The notes: generated by a model from the letters alone, not told the origin. DNA of 56,631 bases from Moraxella bovis (GCF_002014975.1 NZ_MUXV01000015.1:1-56631); one strand, 5' to 3'. Shown: positions 28,223 to 38,516, counted from the first letter of the stretch. Numbers and translations are program-made.

Positions 28223-30322
28223 TTACGCCCCCACAAACTCCCCACTCTCTTTTAGCCATAGCCCTATCATCGCTTGGGTTAGGGCGGTTTTGTTGGGTTG
28301 ATTGATGAGATGATTGGCAAGGTTTTGGGCGATGTGGAGCAGGCTCTCATCTCGCACGATGTCCGCCAGATAGTAGCCCATGTCACCCGTTTGGCGTTTG
28401 CCCAGTAGCTCGCCTGCCCCACGCAGTTCTAAGTCCTTTTGGGCGATGACAAAGCCGTCCGTGCTATCCCTTAGGATATTGAGCCTCTCGATGCCTGTGG
28501 GCGATAGGGGCATTTGGTAGAGTAGCACACAAAAGGACTTTTCTAAGCCACGCCCCACACGCCCACGCAGTTGGTGGAGCTGAGATAAGCCGAGCCGTTC
28601 GGCATTTTCTATCACCATAAGAGACGCATTTGGCACGTCCACGCCCACTTCTATCACGGTGGTGGCGACCAGTAGGTCAATGTCGCCTTGTTTAAAATCA
28701 TTCATCACCGCTTGCTTATCACCCGCTTTCATTTTGCCATGTACCAGTCCTATCCGTATGTCCAACCGCTCGCACAAATCTTCATATAACAGCTCTGCCG
28801 ACTGTGCGTCTAGGGCAGTGGACTCTTCCACGAGCGGGCACACCCAGTAGGCTTGTTTGCCGTTTTTGCAGTTGATGCGTATCCGCTCAATCACTTCATC
28901 ACGGCGGTCTCGGTTAATGGTAACAGTGGTAATGGGCGTGCGGTTGGGCGGTAGCTCATCTATCACCGACACGTCCATGTCGCCATACATACTCATCGCC
29001 AGCGTGCGTGGAATGGGGGTGGCGGTCATGGCAAGCTGATGTGGGGTGCTGTTTGCCACGCCTTTACTGACGAGCTTCAATCGTTGCTCCACGCCAAAAC
29101 GGTGCTGTTCGTCAATGATAACAAGCCCCAATTTGGCAAATGCCACACCGTCTTGGAACAGGGCGTGCGTACCAACCACGATTTGCACATCATTATTGAT
29201 AATGGCACCTAAACTGGTATTACGTTCTTTGGCAGTCTGTTTGCCGGCAAGCCAGCCCACGCCAACGCCCATAGGTTCAAACCATTTTTTAAAATTAATC
29301 AGGTGCTGTTCTGCCAAAATCTCGGTCGGTGCCATGATTGCCACTTGCCAACCGCTGTCAATGGCATGGCACGCTGACAGACCTGCCACAAGCGTTTTGC
29401 CCGCCCCCACGTCCCCTTGCACAAGGCGGAGCATGGGCGTGCTGGTGGCAAGGTCGGCAACTATCTCGCTAACAACACGCTGTTGGGCGTTGGTTGGGTG
29501 AAAGGGCAGGCTCGCCACAAGCCTATCGGCAAGCGGACTGACACGCTGGCAAAAAGGGGCTTTGTGGGCGTGTAGGTTTTGCTTGCGGTACAAAAACACA
29601 AGCTGATGAGCGGTAAGCTCTTCAATGATGAGTCTTTGACAAGCAGGGTGGGTACGGTCTTTTAATCCTGTCAAAAGTGCCGTTTGGCTAAAAATATCCG
29701 CCTGTGGGTCAGGCAGGTGTATGGCGGTCAAGGCGGACAACAAATCGCCCTGCACGCTTACGCCCACGCTGTTAAAATCATCATCAGACAGGCAAGTTAA
29801 AGGCGTCTCACGAACAGCGTTAATCGCCATGCGGACAAGCTGACGCAGTTTGTTTTGGTGAAGTCCTTTGACGGTCGGATAAATGGGCAAAAGCCCACTT
29901 TCAAAGGTCTTTGTCCCTGTGATGTGGTACTCTGGGTGAGCCATTTGCACGCCATAGCGACTGACCTTTATCTCGCCAAATGCGGTGATGTTCGCCCCCA
30001 CGGTCATGGTTTGCAACAGAGTCGGATAGGTTTTAAAAAACTGCAACACAACCATGCCAGTGCTGTCTTCTAGGCACACCGACAGCCGTCCTTTATTGCT
30101 CGCCACGTCCGTGATAACCCCTGCAATCATGCACACTTGCCCATTTTCTACCGTATTCATCGGCACGGTACGGCTACGGTCTTCATAATTGCGGGGCAGG
30201 TGCATGAGCAAATCAAAAATACGATGAATGTCAAGCTCGGCAAGTTTTTTTGCCAATGGCTGACCCACGCCTGCAAGGGCGGTAATGGGATATTGGGTGG
30301 GGGCAAGGGTTGTCATGGGCAT
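28223..30322 (-). CDS. recG: ATP-dependent DNA helicase RecG
   Basis: A superfamily-2 helicase that remodels stalled replication forks and Holliday junctions. The 699 residues contain the N-terminal wedge (OB-fold, about 50-150), Walker A GDVGAGKTL, the DExH box DEQHRFG, TATPIPRT, and the TRG-type C-terminal motif with VGRGLEKS. The start ATG at 30322 is possible; a slightly later Met is equally good. It lies divergent from pilC, with about 340 bp between them. Confidence 0.94.
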   Translation of the reverse strand: MPMTTLAPTQYPITALAGVGQPLAKKLAELDIHRIFDLLMHLPRNYEDRSRTVPMNTVENGQVCMIAGVITDVASNKGRLSVCLEDSTGMVVLQFFKTYPTLLQTMTVGANITAFGEIKVSRYGVQMAHPEYHITGTKTFESGLLPIYPTVKGLHQNKLRQLVRMAINAVRETPLTCLSDDDFNSVGVSVQGDLLSALTAIHLPDPQADIFSQTALLTGLKDRTHPACQRLIIEELTAHQLVFLYRKQNLHAHKAPFCQRVSPLADRLVASLPFHPTNAQQRVVSEIVADLATSTPMLRLVQGDVGAGKTLVAGLSACHAIDSGWQVAIMAPTEILAEQHLINFKKWFEPMGVGVGWLAGKQTAKERNTSLGAIINNDVQIVVGTHALFQDGVAFAKLGLVIIDEQHRFGVEQRLKLVSKGVANSTPHQLAMTATPIPRTLAMSMYGDMDVSVIDELPPNRTPITTVTINRDRRDEVIERIRINCKNGKQAYWVCPLVEESTALDAQSAELLYEDLCERLDIRIGLVHGKMKAGDKQAVMNDFKQGDIDLLVATTVIEVGVDVPNASLMVIENAERLGLSQLHQLRGRVGRGLEKSFCVLLYQMPLSPTGIERLNILRDSTDGFVIAQKDLELRGAGELLGKRQTGDMGYYLADIVRDESLLHIAQNLANHLINQPNKTALTQAMIGLWLKESGEFVGA

Positions 30323-30536
30323 TTGATCAAATATTTTTTGTCATTTTAAGGCTTATGGCATAAATTGACAAGAATTTATCTTTTGAAATGATAAATTTTA
30401 GTAAAACAATTACTCACCTAATCACATTTTTACGCCATTTAACCAAAAAAATAAACCGTTTATTTTTTTATGGCATAAACGGCAGTTTATACCCTACCAA
30501 AAACCACGAATGTTGTGCAAGTTTTGTGATACATTA

Positions 30537-30566
30537 TTTACAATTTGATGACTTTTGGTGTAAAAT
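30537..30566 (+). promoter_or_regulatory. Possible promoter upstream of pilC
   Basis: TTTACA (30537-30542) and TAAAAT (30561-30566) with an 18-nt spacer, about 100 bp before the pilC ATG. The intergenic region 30323-30662 is otherwise AT-rich and holds nothing else I can name. Confidence 0.4.
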
Positions 30567-30662
30567 GTCATTAGCATTACCCTATTTGGGGTTCATTTAA
30601 AAATACAATACGGCACATAACTTGCAACATCGCCAGCATTGGCAAAGCATGAAGAGAGACAC

Positions 30663-31886
30663 ATGGCAAAAGTAGCAACTGAACAGTTAATTGATTTTAA
30701 ATACTCTGGCACCAATAGACGTGGGCAGAACGTCAAAGGCGAGCTAACCGCCAAAAGTCTTGAACTAGCTCGTGCTCAGCTTAGAAAGCAGGGCATTGTT
30801 GTCCAAGACGTTAGACAAAAATCCAAGCCCCTTTTTCAAATCAAAAAATCCATCAAAGCGATTGATATTGCTATTTTTGTGCGTCAGCTTGCCACGATGA
30901 TGAAAGCCGGTGTGCCACTGACCCAAGCCTTTGAGATTGTGGCTGATTCGCTTGACAATCCCAGCATGAAAGAGATTGTATTAAAAGTTAAGGCTGACAT
31001 CGAAGCGGGAAGTAACTTTGCCACTGCTCTGCGTAAGCACCCCAAATACTTTGATGACCTGTTTTGTTCATTAGTCGAGTCTGGTGAGCAGTCAGGTGCG
31101 TTAGAGACCATGCTTGAACGTGTCGCTACCTATAAAGAAAAAAGCGAAATGCTCAAAGCCAAAATTAAAAAAGCAATGAAATATCCGATTGCGGTTATCA
31201 TTGTTGCTATTATTGTTACTGCCATTCTATTGGTTAAGGTAGTTCCAGTCTTTGCTGATATGTTTGCTGGTTTTGGTGCTGAATTACCTGCCTTTACCCA
31301 GATGGTCGTTAATATGTCTAACTGGATGGTTAAATATTATTTGGTATTTTTTATTGCACTAGCAATCCTTGTTGTGTCTTTTACCCAAGCTAAGTTGCGT
31401 AGCCAAAAATTTAGAAATTTCTTAGATAGATTGGCTCTTAAACTACCCATATTTGGTAATATTGTTTATCAAGCCATCATCGCCCGTTTTTGTCGCACCC
31501 TCTCCACCACTTTTGCTGCTGGCGTACCTTTGATTGACGCCCTAGATTCTACCGCAGGGGCAACCAATAATATTGTATTTTATGAAGCCACACAGCGTGT
31601 CAAAGAAGATGTCGCCACCGGTCAGCAAATGCAGTTTGCCATGCGTAACACTAACCTATTTCCCAGCATGGTACTTCAAATGGTCGGCATTGGCGAAGAG
31701 GCAGGTAGTTTGGAAGAAATGCTTGATAAGGCTGCCACTTTCTATGAGAATGAGGTGGACAATGCTGTTGATGGCTTAACCAGTTTGATGGAACCCATGA
31801 TTATGGCATTTTTAGGCGTGGTTATTGGTGGTTTAGTTATCGCCATGTATCTACCAATCTTCATGATGGGCGATGTTATCGGATGA
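30663..31886 (+). CDS. pilC: Type IV pilus assembly inner-membrane protein PilC
   Basis: A GspF/PilC platform protein of about 407 residues that links pilus assembly ATPases to the pilus in the inner membrane. Two homologous T2SSF domains are visible (LATMMKAGVPLTQAFEIV and FCRTLSTTFAAGVPLIDALD), with three membrane segments. The ATG at 30663 follows GAAGAGAGACAC, a good ribosome site; the open frame extends back to a TTG at 30639, less likely as a start. pilD follows with a 4-bp overlap. pilB is not in the window. Confidence 0.93.
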   Translation: MAKVATEQLIDFKYSGTNRRGQNVKGELTAKSLELARAQLRKQGIVVQDVRQKSKPLFQIKKSIKAIDIAIFVRQLATMMKAGVPLTQAFEIVADSLDNPSMKEIVLKVKADIEAGSNFATALRKHPKYFDDLFCSLVESGEQSGALETMLERVATYKEKSEMLKAKIKKAMKYPIAVIIVAIIVTAILLVKVVPVFADMFAGFGAELPAFTQMVVNMSNWMVKYYLVFFIALAILVVSFTQAKLRSQKFRNFLDRLALKLPIFGNIVYQAIIARFCRTLSTTFAAGVPLIDALDSTAGATNNIVFYEATQRVKEDVATGQQMQFAMRNTNLFPSMVLQMVGIGEEAGSLEEMLDKAATFYENEVDNAVDGLTSLMEPMIMAFLGVVIGGLVIAMYLPIFMMGDVIG

Positions 31887-32791
31887 TGAATTGCTTTACT
31901 TTTTTATCAGAAAATTTATATATAGCACTTGCCCTAGCTGGACTGCTGGGGCTTTGTGTTGGTTCATTCTTAAATGTGGTGATTCACCGTACGCCACTTA
32001 TTATGAATCGTGAATGGCGTAAAGATACGGCATGGTTTTTAGGCACTCAATCCGACCTTAACCCCAAGCATGTCAACCCCATTCAAGATGTTATCGCCAA
32101 TGACATACCCATTAGCCTATCCTTTCCGCCCTCTCGTTGTCCCAAATGCAACCACCAAATCCGTGCTTATGAAAACATTCCTGTATTAAGCTGGCTCATT
32201 CTATTGCGTGGTAAATGCTCTGGCTGTGGTAATCCCATTAGCATGCGTTATCCATCGGTGGAACTCATTACCGCCTTACTGTCCGTTTTGGTGATTTATA
32301 CACTTGGGGCAAATATCGCAGGTGCATTGGGACTTATCTACTTGTGGATACTTATTACTTTAACTGGCATTGATTTTGATACTCAGCTACTGCCCGACCG
32401 TTTGGTGTTTCCGCTAGGCATGATAGGTCTTATGGCAAACACCCAAAATATCTTTACTTCGCTTGGCTCTGCGGTATGGGGCGGGCTGCTTGGTTTTTTA
32501 TCCTTTTGGTCGGTTGCCAAACTCTATGCACTCATCACCAAAAAAGACGGCATGGGGGCAGGTGATTTTAAACTCTTAGGGGCGATTGGAGCGTGGCTTG
32601 GCGTGAGCATGTTACCCTTTTTGATTCTTGTATCTGCTGTGTTGGGCTCTATCGTGGGCGTGGTGTTGATGAGACTGCGTGGCGAAAGCCGTGCCTTTGC
32701 CTTTGGTCCTTATATCGCCATTGCAGGTATCATCGCCCTATTATGGGGCAACGACATCATGAGTTGGTATTTAAATATGTACAAAGTGTAA
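31883..32791 (+). CDS. pilD: Prepilin peptidase/N-methyltransferase PilD
   Basis: An eight-TM aspartyl protease that cleaves and N-methylates type IV prepilins. The N-terminal cytoplasmic zinc-binding loop shows CPKCNHQ and CSGCGNP. The catalytic aspartates are in ITLTGIDFDTQLLPD and KKDGMGAGDFKLLGAIGAWLG (GxGDxK). At 302 residues it overlaps the pilC stop, so the two form an operon. This supports a functional type IV pilus, and probably natural transformation, in the host. Confidence 0.95.
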   Translation: MMNCFTFLSENLYIALALAGLLGLCVGSFLNVVIHRTPLIMNREWRKDTAWFLGTQSDLNPKHVNPIQDVIANDIPISLSFPPSRCPKCNHQIRAYENIPVLSWLILLRGKCSGCGNPISMRYPSVELITALLSVLVIYTLGANIAGALGLIYLWILITLTGIDFDTQLLPDRLVFPLGMIGLMANTQNIFTSLGSAVWGGLLGFLSFWSVAKLYALITKKDGMGAGDFKLLGAIGAWLGVSMLPFLILVSAVLGSIVGVVLMRLRGESRAFAFGPYIAIAGIIALLWGNDIMSWYLNMYKV

Positions 32792-32798
32792 AAAGTGC

Positions 32799-32826
32799 TT
32801 GCCATTTAAAATTTATCTGTTATAAT
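32799..32826 (+). promoter_or_regulatory. Promoter of tRNA-Val
   Basis: TTGCCA (32799-32804) and TATAAT (32821-32826) with a 16-nt spacer, ending 12 nt before the tRNA. Confidence 0.75.
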
Positions 32827-32838
32827 AGTACCACTTTT

Positions 32839-32915
32839 AGGCGTATAGCTCAGTTGGTTAGAGCACCACCTTGACATGGTGGGGGTCGATGGTTCGAGTC
32901 CGTTTACGCCTACCA
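32839..32915 (+). tRNA. tRNA-Val (GAC)
   Basis: A 77-nt cloverleaf: acceptor AGGCGTA/TACGCCT with an encoded CCA, anticodon stem CCACC/GGTGG, loop TTGACAT with anticodon GAC. It stands alone between pilD and glnD. Confidence 0.95.
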
Positions 32916-32923
32916 TATCCAGA

Positions 32924-32951
32924 CCCCTTGAAATGCCTATATTTCAAGGGG
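32924..32951 (+). terminator. Terminator of tRNA-Val
   Basis: An 11-bp stem CCCCTTGAAAT/ATTTCAAGGGG, 6-nt loop, then a T-run. Confidence 0.88.
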
Positions 32952-33034
32952 TTTTTGCTTGTTTTGACAAAATTGCTTACAAAAATAAAGATAAATTTAC
33001 GACAAATTTGACAAATATTTAGCCACTGATTGCC

Positions 33035-35803
33035 ATGACCCAAACCAACTTACCCCCCTACACTCCCACCGCTTATAAGGCTTATCTAAATGAACTAAAT
33101 GCCGATATTGATAGGCAGATTTGCAAGCAGGGCATACACGCCACACAGACGATAGACAGCCATATCGCTAGGCGAACGCAGGCGGTGGATGACATGCTTG
33201 TAAGCATATTTGAAGCATTATTTGAGACGGACAGCAAGCTTGGGTTATTTGCCATTGGTGGGTATGGGCGGGGTGAGCTGTTCCCAGCATCAGATGTGGA
33301 TATTTTGATACTAGGCGATGACACGGACAGCCATCAAACCCAGATAGAAACGTTCGTGGCAAACCTGTGGGACATCGGCATAGAGCCTGCCATCTCGGTG
33401 CGGACAGTGAGCGACACGATGACTGCCGTCACCGAGCATACCGTGGCAACCGCCCTCTTAGAAGCCCGTTTTTTGGTCGGTAATGACACACTGACCGACG
33501 TACCAACCCTTGCCGTCAAAGAGGCGTGGACTACCAAAGCCTTTTTTAGTGCCAAGATGAGCGAATCCAAAGCCCGCTATCTTGCCCATAACGCCACCGA
33601 ATACAACTTAGAGCCGAACATCAAGACCGCCCCTGGTACACTAAGAGATTTGCACATTATTTTGTGGCTTGGTAAGTTTTATTTTGACGGGGTGCGGGAT
33701 TTTCATGATTTGGTTGAAGTGGGATTTTTAAGCCCTGAGAAATACGCCACCTTAGAGTCTGCCAAACGCTTTTTATGGTGCCTACGTCATCATCTACACA
33801 CCCATGTCGCACGCCATGACGACCGCCTGCTCTTTGACCGTCAGCGTGTCATCGCTGTTAGCATGGGATTAGCACATGCCGATGATGACAACCGCCAAAT
33901 CACGCACGCCTTAGAGCGACTCATGCGAACCTACTATCGCCATGCGATGACCACCGCCAGCCTCTCCGAGCTTTTGTGCGCGTATTTTAATGAAAACTAT
34001 CTAAACCCTGAGTTTATCACCACGCCCATTGATGAGTATTTTTATGCCATCACCGAACAGGCAACCCCCATTGACTCATCCCTACACCAAGACGGACTGG
34101 CAAAGGACGTATTCATCAAGCAAGGCAAACTACCAAGCCACGACCCCAAGATTGCCGTGCATGACCTACACGCCTTTGACAAGAATCCCGCCCTACTACT
34201 TCGTATCTTTTTGGTCATGGGACAACAAGGCATTAAAAAAATCAGTGCCAACACCCTGCGTGCCATCCACCTTGCCACGCCACTCATTGATGATGACTAC
34301 CGCCAGCACCCTGCCCATCAAGCCCTATTTTTGGCAAACCTACAAGAACCCAACTACCTATTTCATCGCCTACGCCTGATGAAACGCTTTGGCGTGCTAG
34401 GCTCATACCTGCCTGCCTTCGGTCAAATCATGGGGCTTATGCAGTATGATTTGTTTCACCGCTACACCGTGGACGCTCATACCCTGCTACTCATTCGCAT
34501 TTTGCACCGCTTGACGGATGTGGATAATGAGATTTATCAGCAAAAATTTGACCTAGTCAGTCAGATTTATAAACAAATCCACCGCAAAGACATACTGGTC
34601 ATCGTCGCCTTATTTCATGACATCGCCAAAGGACGTGGGGGCGACCACAGCGAACTCGGGGCGATTAATGTGTATGAATTTTGTACATCGCACGGCATGA
34701 CCGAGAGCGACAGTCAGTTTGCGTCATGGCTGGTGCGTGAACATCTGACCATGTCGCTCACCGCCCAAAAGCAGGATATCTCCGACCCTGATGTCATTGC
34801 TCGCTTTGCCCATTTTGTCGGCAGTGTCAGCAGGCTAAACCACCTGTATGCACTGACCGTTGCCGACATGAACGCCACCAACAGCGAGCTGTGGAACTCA
34901 TGGCGAGCCAGTCTGTTAAAACAGCTTTACATCAGCACCAGACGAGTGCTAAACCTTGGCATGGGCGTCGTGGACAAAGACGTCTATATCACCGGTCGCA
35001 AGAGCAAAGCCCAAGCCCTACTGACCGACATCGACCCTACCACCTTGCACGCCCTATGGGACGAGCTGGGTGATGAGTATTTTTTAAAACACAAAAAACT
35101 CGACATCGCATGGCAAAGCCGTGTCATCTTAGAACAAAAATCCGCCATCCAAGACGCTCGCCCCATCATCGCCATTCGCTCCCACACCGATTTGGCACTG
35201 GACGCCATTCAGCTATTTATCTGCACCCCCGACCGTGATGATTTGTTCGCCATCAGCGTGTGCGTGCTTGACCGCTTTGGCTTGTCAGTGCTGGATGCGA
35301 CTATCGTCAGTGCCACCATCGATGGCGTGCCGTCTGCCCTAGACAGCTATGTACTCATTGACCGCTTTGCCAAACGAGATGAGCATGGCACGCTCATGAG
35401 TGATTTTCTGACCGCCAGTGACAGACGGGACGAGCTTGTGAGCGAGCTTAGCCAAGCACTCACAGGAGATGCTCCTAAGTGTCAGATAGCCGGTGCCAGT
35501 TTTGGTTTTAACTTGACTTTAAAACACTTTAACGTCCCCACGCAGGTACACATCGAGCGTGCCACCCCCTTTGCCCATCAAGATCATCACGCCCTATCAC
35601 TCATCACCAAAGACCGTCCTGCCCTACTTGCCAAAATCGGGCAAGTTTTCTCAAAGCTCGGCGTGGCGGTACATGGGGCGAGAATCACCACCCTAGGCGA
35701 GCGTGCCGAGGACATCTTTTATCTGTCTGACAAAGACGGCAGTTTGCTTGATGATGATAAAATTGAGTCACTCAAAGTGGCTTTGATTGAAATTTTACAA
35801 TAA
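33035..35803 (+). CDS. glnD: [Protein-PII] uridylyltransferase/uridylyl-removing enzyme
   Basis: Sensor of glutamine that adds UMP to PII proteins at low nitrogen and removes it at high nitrogen. The 922-residue protein has the nucleotidyltransferase motif GGYGRGELFPASDVDILIL (around residue 75), a GlnD-type linker, the HD hydrolase motif FHDIAKGRGGDHSELG (around 525), and two C-terminal ACT domains (DRFGLSVLDATIVS and KDRPALLAKIGQVFSKLGV). All catalytic landmarks are intact. It is monocistronic. Confidence 0.96.
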   Translation: MTQTNLPPYTPTAYKAYLNELNADIDRQICKQGIHATQTIDSHIARRTQAVDDMLVSIFEALFETDSKLGLFAIGGYGRGELFPASDVDILILGDDTDSHQTQIETFVANLWDIGIEPAISVRTVSDTMTAVTEHTVATALLEARFLVGNDTLTDVPTLAVKEAWTTKAFFSAKMSESKARYLAHNATEYNLEPNIKTAPGTLRDLHIILWLGKFYFDGVRDFHDLVEVGFLSPEKYATLESAKRFLWCLRHHLHTHVARHDDRLLFDRQRVIAVSMGLAHADDDNRQITHALERLMRTYYRHAMTTASLSELLCAYFNENYLNPEFITTPIDEYFYAITEQATPIDSSLHQDGLAKDVFIKQGKLPSHDPKIAVHDLHAFDKNPALLLRIFLVMGQQGIKKISANTLRAIHLATPLIDDDYRQHPAHQALFLANLQEPNYLFHRLRLMKRFGVLGSYLPAFGQIMGLMQYDLFHRYTVDAHTLLLIRILHRLTDVDNEIYQQKFDLVSQIYKQIHRKDILVIVALFHDIAKGRGGDHSELGAINVYEFCTSHGMTESDSQFASWLVREHLTMSLTAQKQDISDPDVIARFAHFVGSVSRLNHLYALTVADMNATNSELWNSWRASLLKQLYISTRRVLNLGMGVVDKDVYITGRKSKAQALLTDIDPTTLHALWDELGDEYFLKHKKLDIAWQSRVILEQKSAIQDARPIIAIRSHTDLALDAIQLFICTPDRDDLFAISVCVLDRFGLSVLDATIVSATIDGVPSALDSYVLIDRFAKRDEHGTLMSDFLTASDRRDELVSELSQALTGDAPKCQIAGASFGFNLTLKHFNVPTQVHIERATPFAHQDHHALSLITKDRPALLAKIGQVFSKLGVAVHGARITTLGERAEDIFYLSDKDGSLLDDDKIESLKVALIEILQ

Positions 35804-35860
35804 GTCAAGTACAATAAATCCGTTTTTCCATTCATTGCTTTTTCTCATTTGGAATCATTC

Positions 35861-36709
35861 ATGAACACTTCTTTTTTTACCCCGTCCATCTCTCGCCCAA
35901 AGCTTGCTCTATGCCTTGCCCTATCCGTTTTTGCCACGACAGCCGTCAACGCAGAAGACAACGTCGATTCGGACGATTACGCTCTCTTCGACTTATCAGA
36001 AGACATCGACGCCTGCGAAGATGACACCAAACTGCCGACAGGTTTTAGCTACAAAGAGTACACCAGCGACTGTCAGTATAACGAAAACATGACCGTCATC
36101 ACCGATGGTACGGTGTATGGCTTTGCCAACAAAGATGGCAAGGTCATCATCCGCCCCACCTTTGAAGACGCTCACGACTTTGATGAAGGGCTTGCCTTGG
36201 TCAAACAGCAAGGCAAATACGGCTACATCAATCCCAAAGGCAACATCGTCATTCGCCCTACCTTTGAAGACGCATGGAGTTTTTGGGAAGGACGTGCCAA
36301 AATCACCCAAAACGGCAAATATGGCTTTATTGACAAAAAAGGCAACATCGTCATCAAACCCAGCTTTGATGAGACAGGCAACTGGTTTGAACAGGGCTTA
36401 GTGTCAGTCAAAATCAATGACAAATGGGGCTTTATGGACAAAAACGGTCAAACCAAAATCGCCCCCACCTATGACTATGTCGAAGATTTTAGCGAGCAAT
36501 TAGCTCTGGTTGCCAAAGACACGGGCAAAACTGACAGTGATGGCGACCCCATTTGGCAATATGGCTACATCGACACCAAAGGCAAAATCGCCCTACCCAT
36601 CAAATACGATTATGCCAGCAGTTTTACCGAAGGCTCTGCGATGGTCATTGCCGATGATGAGATTTATTTTATCAATAAAAAAGGCGAACGAGTCGAGCCT
36701 GAATTATAA
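35861..36709 (+). CDS. WG-repeat secreted protein
   Basis: A 282-residue protein with a signal peptide cleaved after VNA. It has a tandem WG/KWG-type repeat array: each unit has a pattern such as YGFINKKGNIVIxPxFExAxxFxEGLAxV. About six repeats can be counted between residues 70 and 282. Such proteins are likely beta-rich periplasmic or surface proteins; their function is not established. The open frame starts at a TTG (35849), but the ATG at 35861 gives the clean signal peptide. Confidence 0.85.
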   Translation: MNTSFFTPSISRPKLALCLALSVFATTAVNAEDNVDSDDYALFDLSEDIDACEDDTKLPTGFSYKEYTSDCQYNENMTVITDGTVYGFANKDGKVIIRPTFEDAHDFDEGLALVKQQGKYGYINPKGNIVIRPTFEDAWSFWEGRAKITQNGKYGFIDKKGNIVIKPSFDETGNWFEQGLVSVKINDKWGFMDKNGQTKIAPTYDYVEDFSEQLALVAKDTGKTDSDGDPIWQYGYIDTKGKIALPIKYDYASSFTEGSAMVIADDEIYFINKKGERVEPEL

Positions 36710-36722
36710 GACTGTTTTTGTA

Positions 36723-36753
36723 AAAATGGGTAAGATAAACACTTGCCCATTTT
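36723..36753 (+). terminator. Terminator of the WG-repeat gene
   Basis: A 12-bp stem (AAAATGGGTAAG/CTTGCCCATTTT, one G-U pair) with a 7-nt loop and then C-T5. It stands between convergent genes. Confidence 0.8.
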
Positions 36754-36783
36754 CTTTTTGATTTGACAAATCGTTTTTTGTAA

Positions 36784-37815
36784 TTAATGTGGCAACTCTT
36801 TTCTAATCAACGCCGAATATTCTTGCGATGAAATATTACCATGATTACCCAGATGAGCCACTTTGGGATTGGCAAAGGCACTCTTTTTCCAAACAGTCAA
36901 CTCATGCTTATTATCAATCACTCCTTTATCATACAAATAATCCGCCAATCTGCCCGAAACGATAATGCGATAATCCATCGGCACATCATCAATCTGACTT
37001 GCCATTTTATAAATAACCGTGGTACAGTTACTAAATAACGAGTGATAAAATTTAGGCGTGTCATTTAAACGATGACCATAATCCAAATAAGTCAAAAACA
37101 GATTTTTTATTTTCTCTTTATCATATAAAATAGGATAAAGAGAAACCTGCTCATTTCTGATATTGGTGCGGGTATAAATCAAATCCCGCTCATCGCCTGC
37201 AATGATGGACAAATCATACATTCTAAAAAATCCGCCAATCGTTGAAAATTCCTCGCCAATCTCTTTTCTTGTCTCCACCGAAAAAACAAGCCTGTCGGTA
37301 TTACCTGCCCCATCATCAAAGCCAAACGACACCATAATATGGGCAATATTGTCATTACCCCATGTCGTGCTAATCATATCAAGGCTTGATAGGTGATTTA
37401 GGTCATAAGTGCGAGTATCCCAAAGCTCGGTATAAGTGTCGCCATGCCAATCAAAATCACGCACGTTATTTATGGTAATGATGTTATTATTTTGAGTATA
37501 AGTAAATTGATGACGAAATTCATCTTGCCACACTCTGTGATTGCTAGGCTTCATGCTAAAAAACCAAGCAAACACAATACCAACAACCAATCCAAAAATG
37601 CGTATAGAATAATAACTTAATTTATCAACAATAAACTGATTGGCAAATTTTTCAATATAACCATCAGGTAAAATTGCAATGATGGATAATAATAAAATAA
37701 AGCCAATGATAATATACGTTAATTTGCCCAAAGGCATATGCACCCACAATGCCAAACACGTCCATATCGCCAACAAAATAATCATAAAAGCATATAACAT
37801 AAAAAGTTTGGTCAT
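36784..37815 (-). CDS. DUF4105 (Lnb N-terminal) membrane protein
   Basis: A 343-residue protein. Three or four hydrophobic segments lie in the first 90 residues, then a periplasmic domain with NCTTVIYKMA and TNIRNEQVSLYPILYDK, as in the DUF4105 family. The Cys in NCTT is a conserved family feature and may be catalytic. The biological role is not known. It has more membrane segments than most family members. Convergent with the WG-repeat gene. Confidence 0.8.
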   Translation of the reverse strand: MTKLFMLYAFMIILLAIWTCLALWVHMPLGKLTYIIIGFILLLSIIAILPDGYIEKFANQFIVDKLSYYSIRIFGLVVGIVFAWFFSMKPSNHRVWQDEFRHQFTYTQNNNIITINNVRDFDWHGDTYTELWDTRTYDLNHLSSLDMISTTWGNDNIAHIMVSFGFDDGAGNTDRLVFSVETRKEIGEEFSTIGGFFRMYDLSIIAGDERDLIYTRTNIRNEQVSLYPILYDKEKIKNLFLTYLDYGHRLNDTPKFYHSLFSNCTTVIYKMASQIDDVPMDYRIIVSGRLADYLYDKGVIDNKHELTVWKKSAFANPKVAHLGNHGNISSQEYSALIRKELPH

Positions 37816-37957
37816 GGTTTGTCCTTAACATTTTTTATAAAATGGCTGTGGCAAATAGTAAAATTAAGCGGTGTTATTGAGATGATAATAAAAACGAGAT
37901 GTTGCTATCATACCCCAAATTTGCTAAACTTGCATTTATTTTATTTGGAAAATTATC

Positions 37958-38263
37958 ATGATAAAAACCCAAGCCATCGCTGATTTCACCCCTGATGAAA
38001 AATTGACCATTTGGGACGTACGAGATACTGACAGTTATCAGACAGGGCATATCGCCCATGCCATCAATATACCGATTGAGCATATCAATGCCGAGACACT
38101 CGCCCAGACCACAGGCGACATTTATGTGTTGTGTGGCGGTGGCACCAAGGCAGGGCGTGCGTGTGAGCTATTAGAGAGCCTTGACCCGAGCCGTACCTAT
38201 ATCCATCTGACAGGTGGCACTCGTGGGGCGAAAGCATTAGGCTGGACACTCATTGAAAATTGA
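37958..38263 (+). CDS. Rhodanese-like domain protein
   Basis: A 101-residue single rhodanese domain. The active-site loop has the catalytic Cys in VLCGGGTKAGRA, and the N-terminal WDVRDTDSYQTGHIAHAINIP is the family signature. The CGGGTKAG loop (six residues after Cys) is the sulfurtransferase type. Its partner in sulfur trafficking is not evident from the neighbours, which are tRNA genes. Confidence 0.88.
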   Translation: MIKTQAIADFTPDEKLTIWDVRDTDSYQTGHIAHAINIPIEHINAETLAQTTGDIYVLCGGGTKAGRACELLESLDPSRTYIHLTGGTRGAKALGWTLIEN

Positions 38264-38327
38264 TTTATTAAAAAATATTCAAAATCAATATCTTACAAAA
38301 ATTTTTAAAATTTTTTAAAATAAATGA

Positions 38328-38355
38328 TTGACACCGCCCAAAATTACGCTATAAT
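38328..38355 (+). promoter_or_regulatory. Promoter of the tRNA-Pro/Arg/His cluster
   Basis: TTGACA (38328-38333), 16-nt spacer, TATAAT (38350-38355): both boxes match consensus perfectly. Confidence 0.85.
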
Positions 38356-38396
38356 ACGCACCACTAACAGCGATGACACATCGCAAATTGGTAAAT

Positions 38397-38473
38397 CGGG
38401 GCGTAGCGCAGCTTGGTAGCGCATCTGCTTTGGGAGCAGAGGGTCGGGGGTTCAAATCCCTCCGCCCCGACCA
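38397..38473 (+). tRNA. tRNA-Pro (TGG)
   Basis: 77 nt. Acceptor CGGGGCG/CGCCCCG, encoded CCA, anticodon stem TCTGC/GCAGA, loop TTTGGGA. Confidence 0.95.
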
Positions 38474-38476
38474 TTT

Positions 38477-38494
38477 AAAGCCTGTTTGGGCTTT
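38477..38494 (+). terminator. Weak terminator-like hairpin between tRNA-Pro and tRNA-Arg
   Basis: A short stem AAAGCC/GGCTTT followed by T-run. It may attenuate or process the tRNA cluster transcript. Confidence 0.4.
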
Positions 38495-38516
38495 TTTTGT
38501 TAGTATCGTAAGTTGA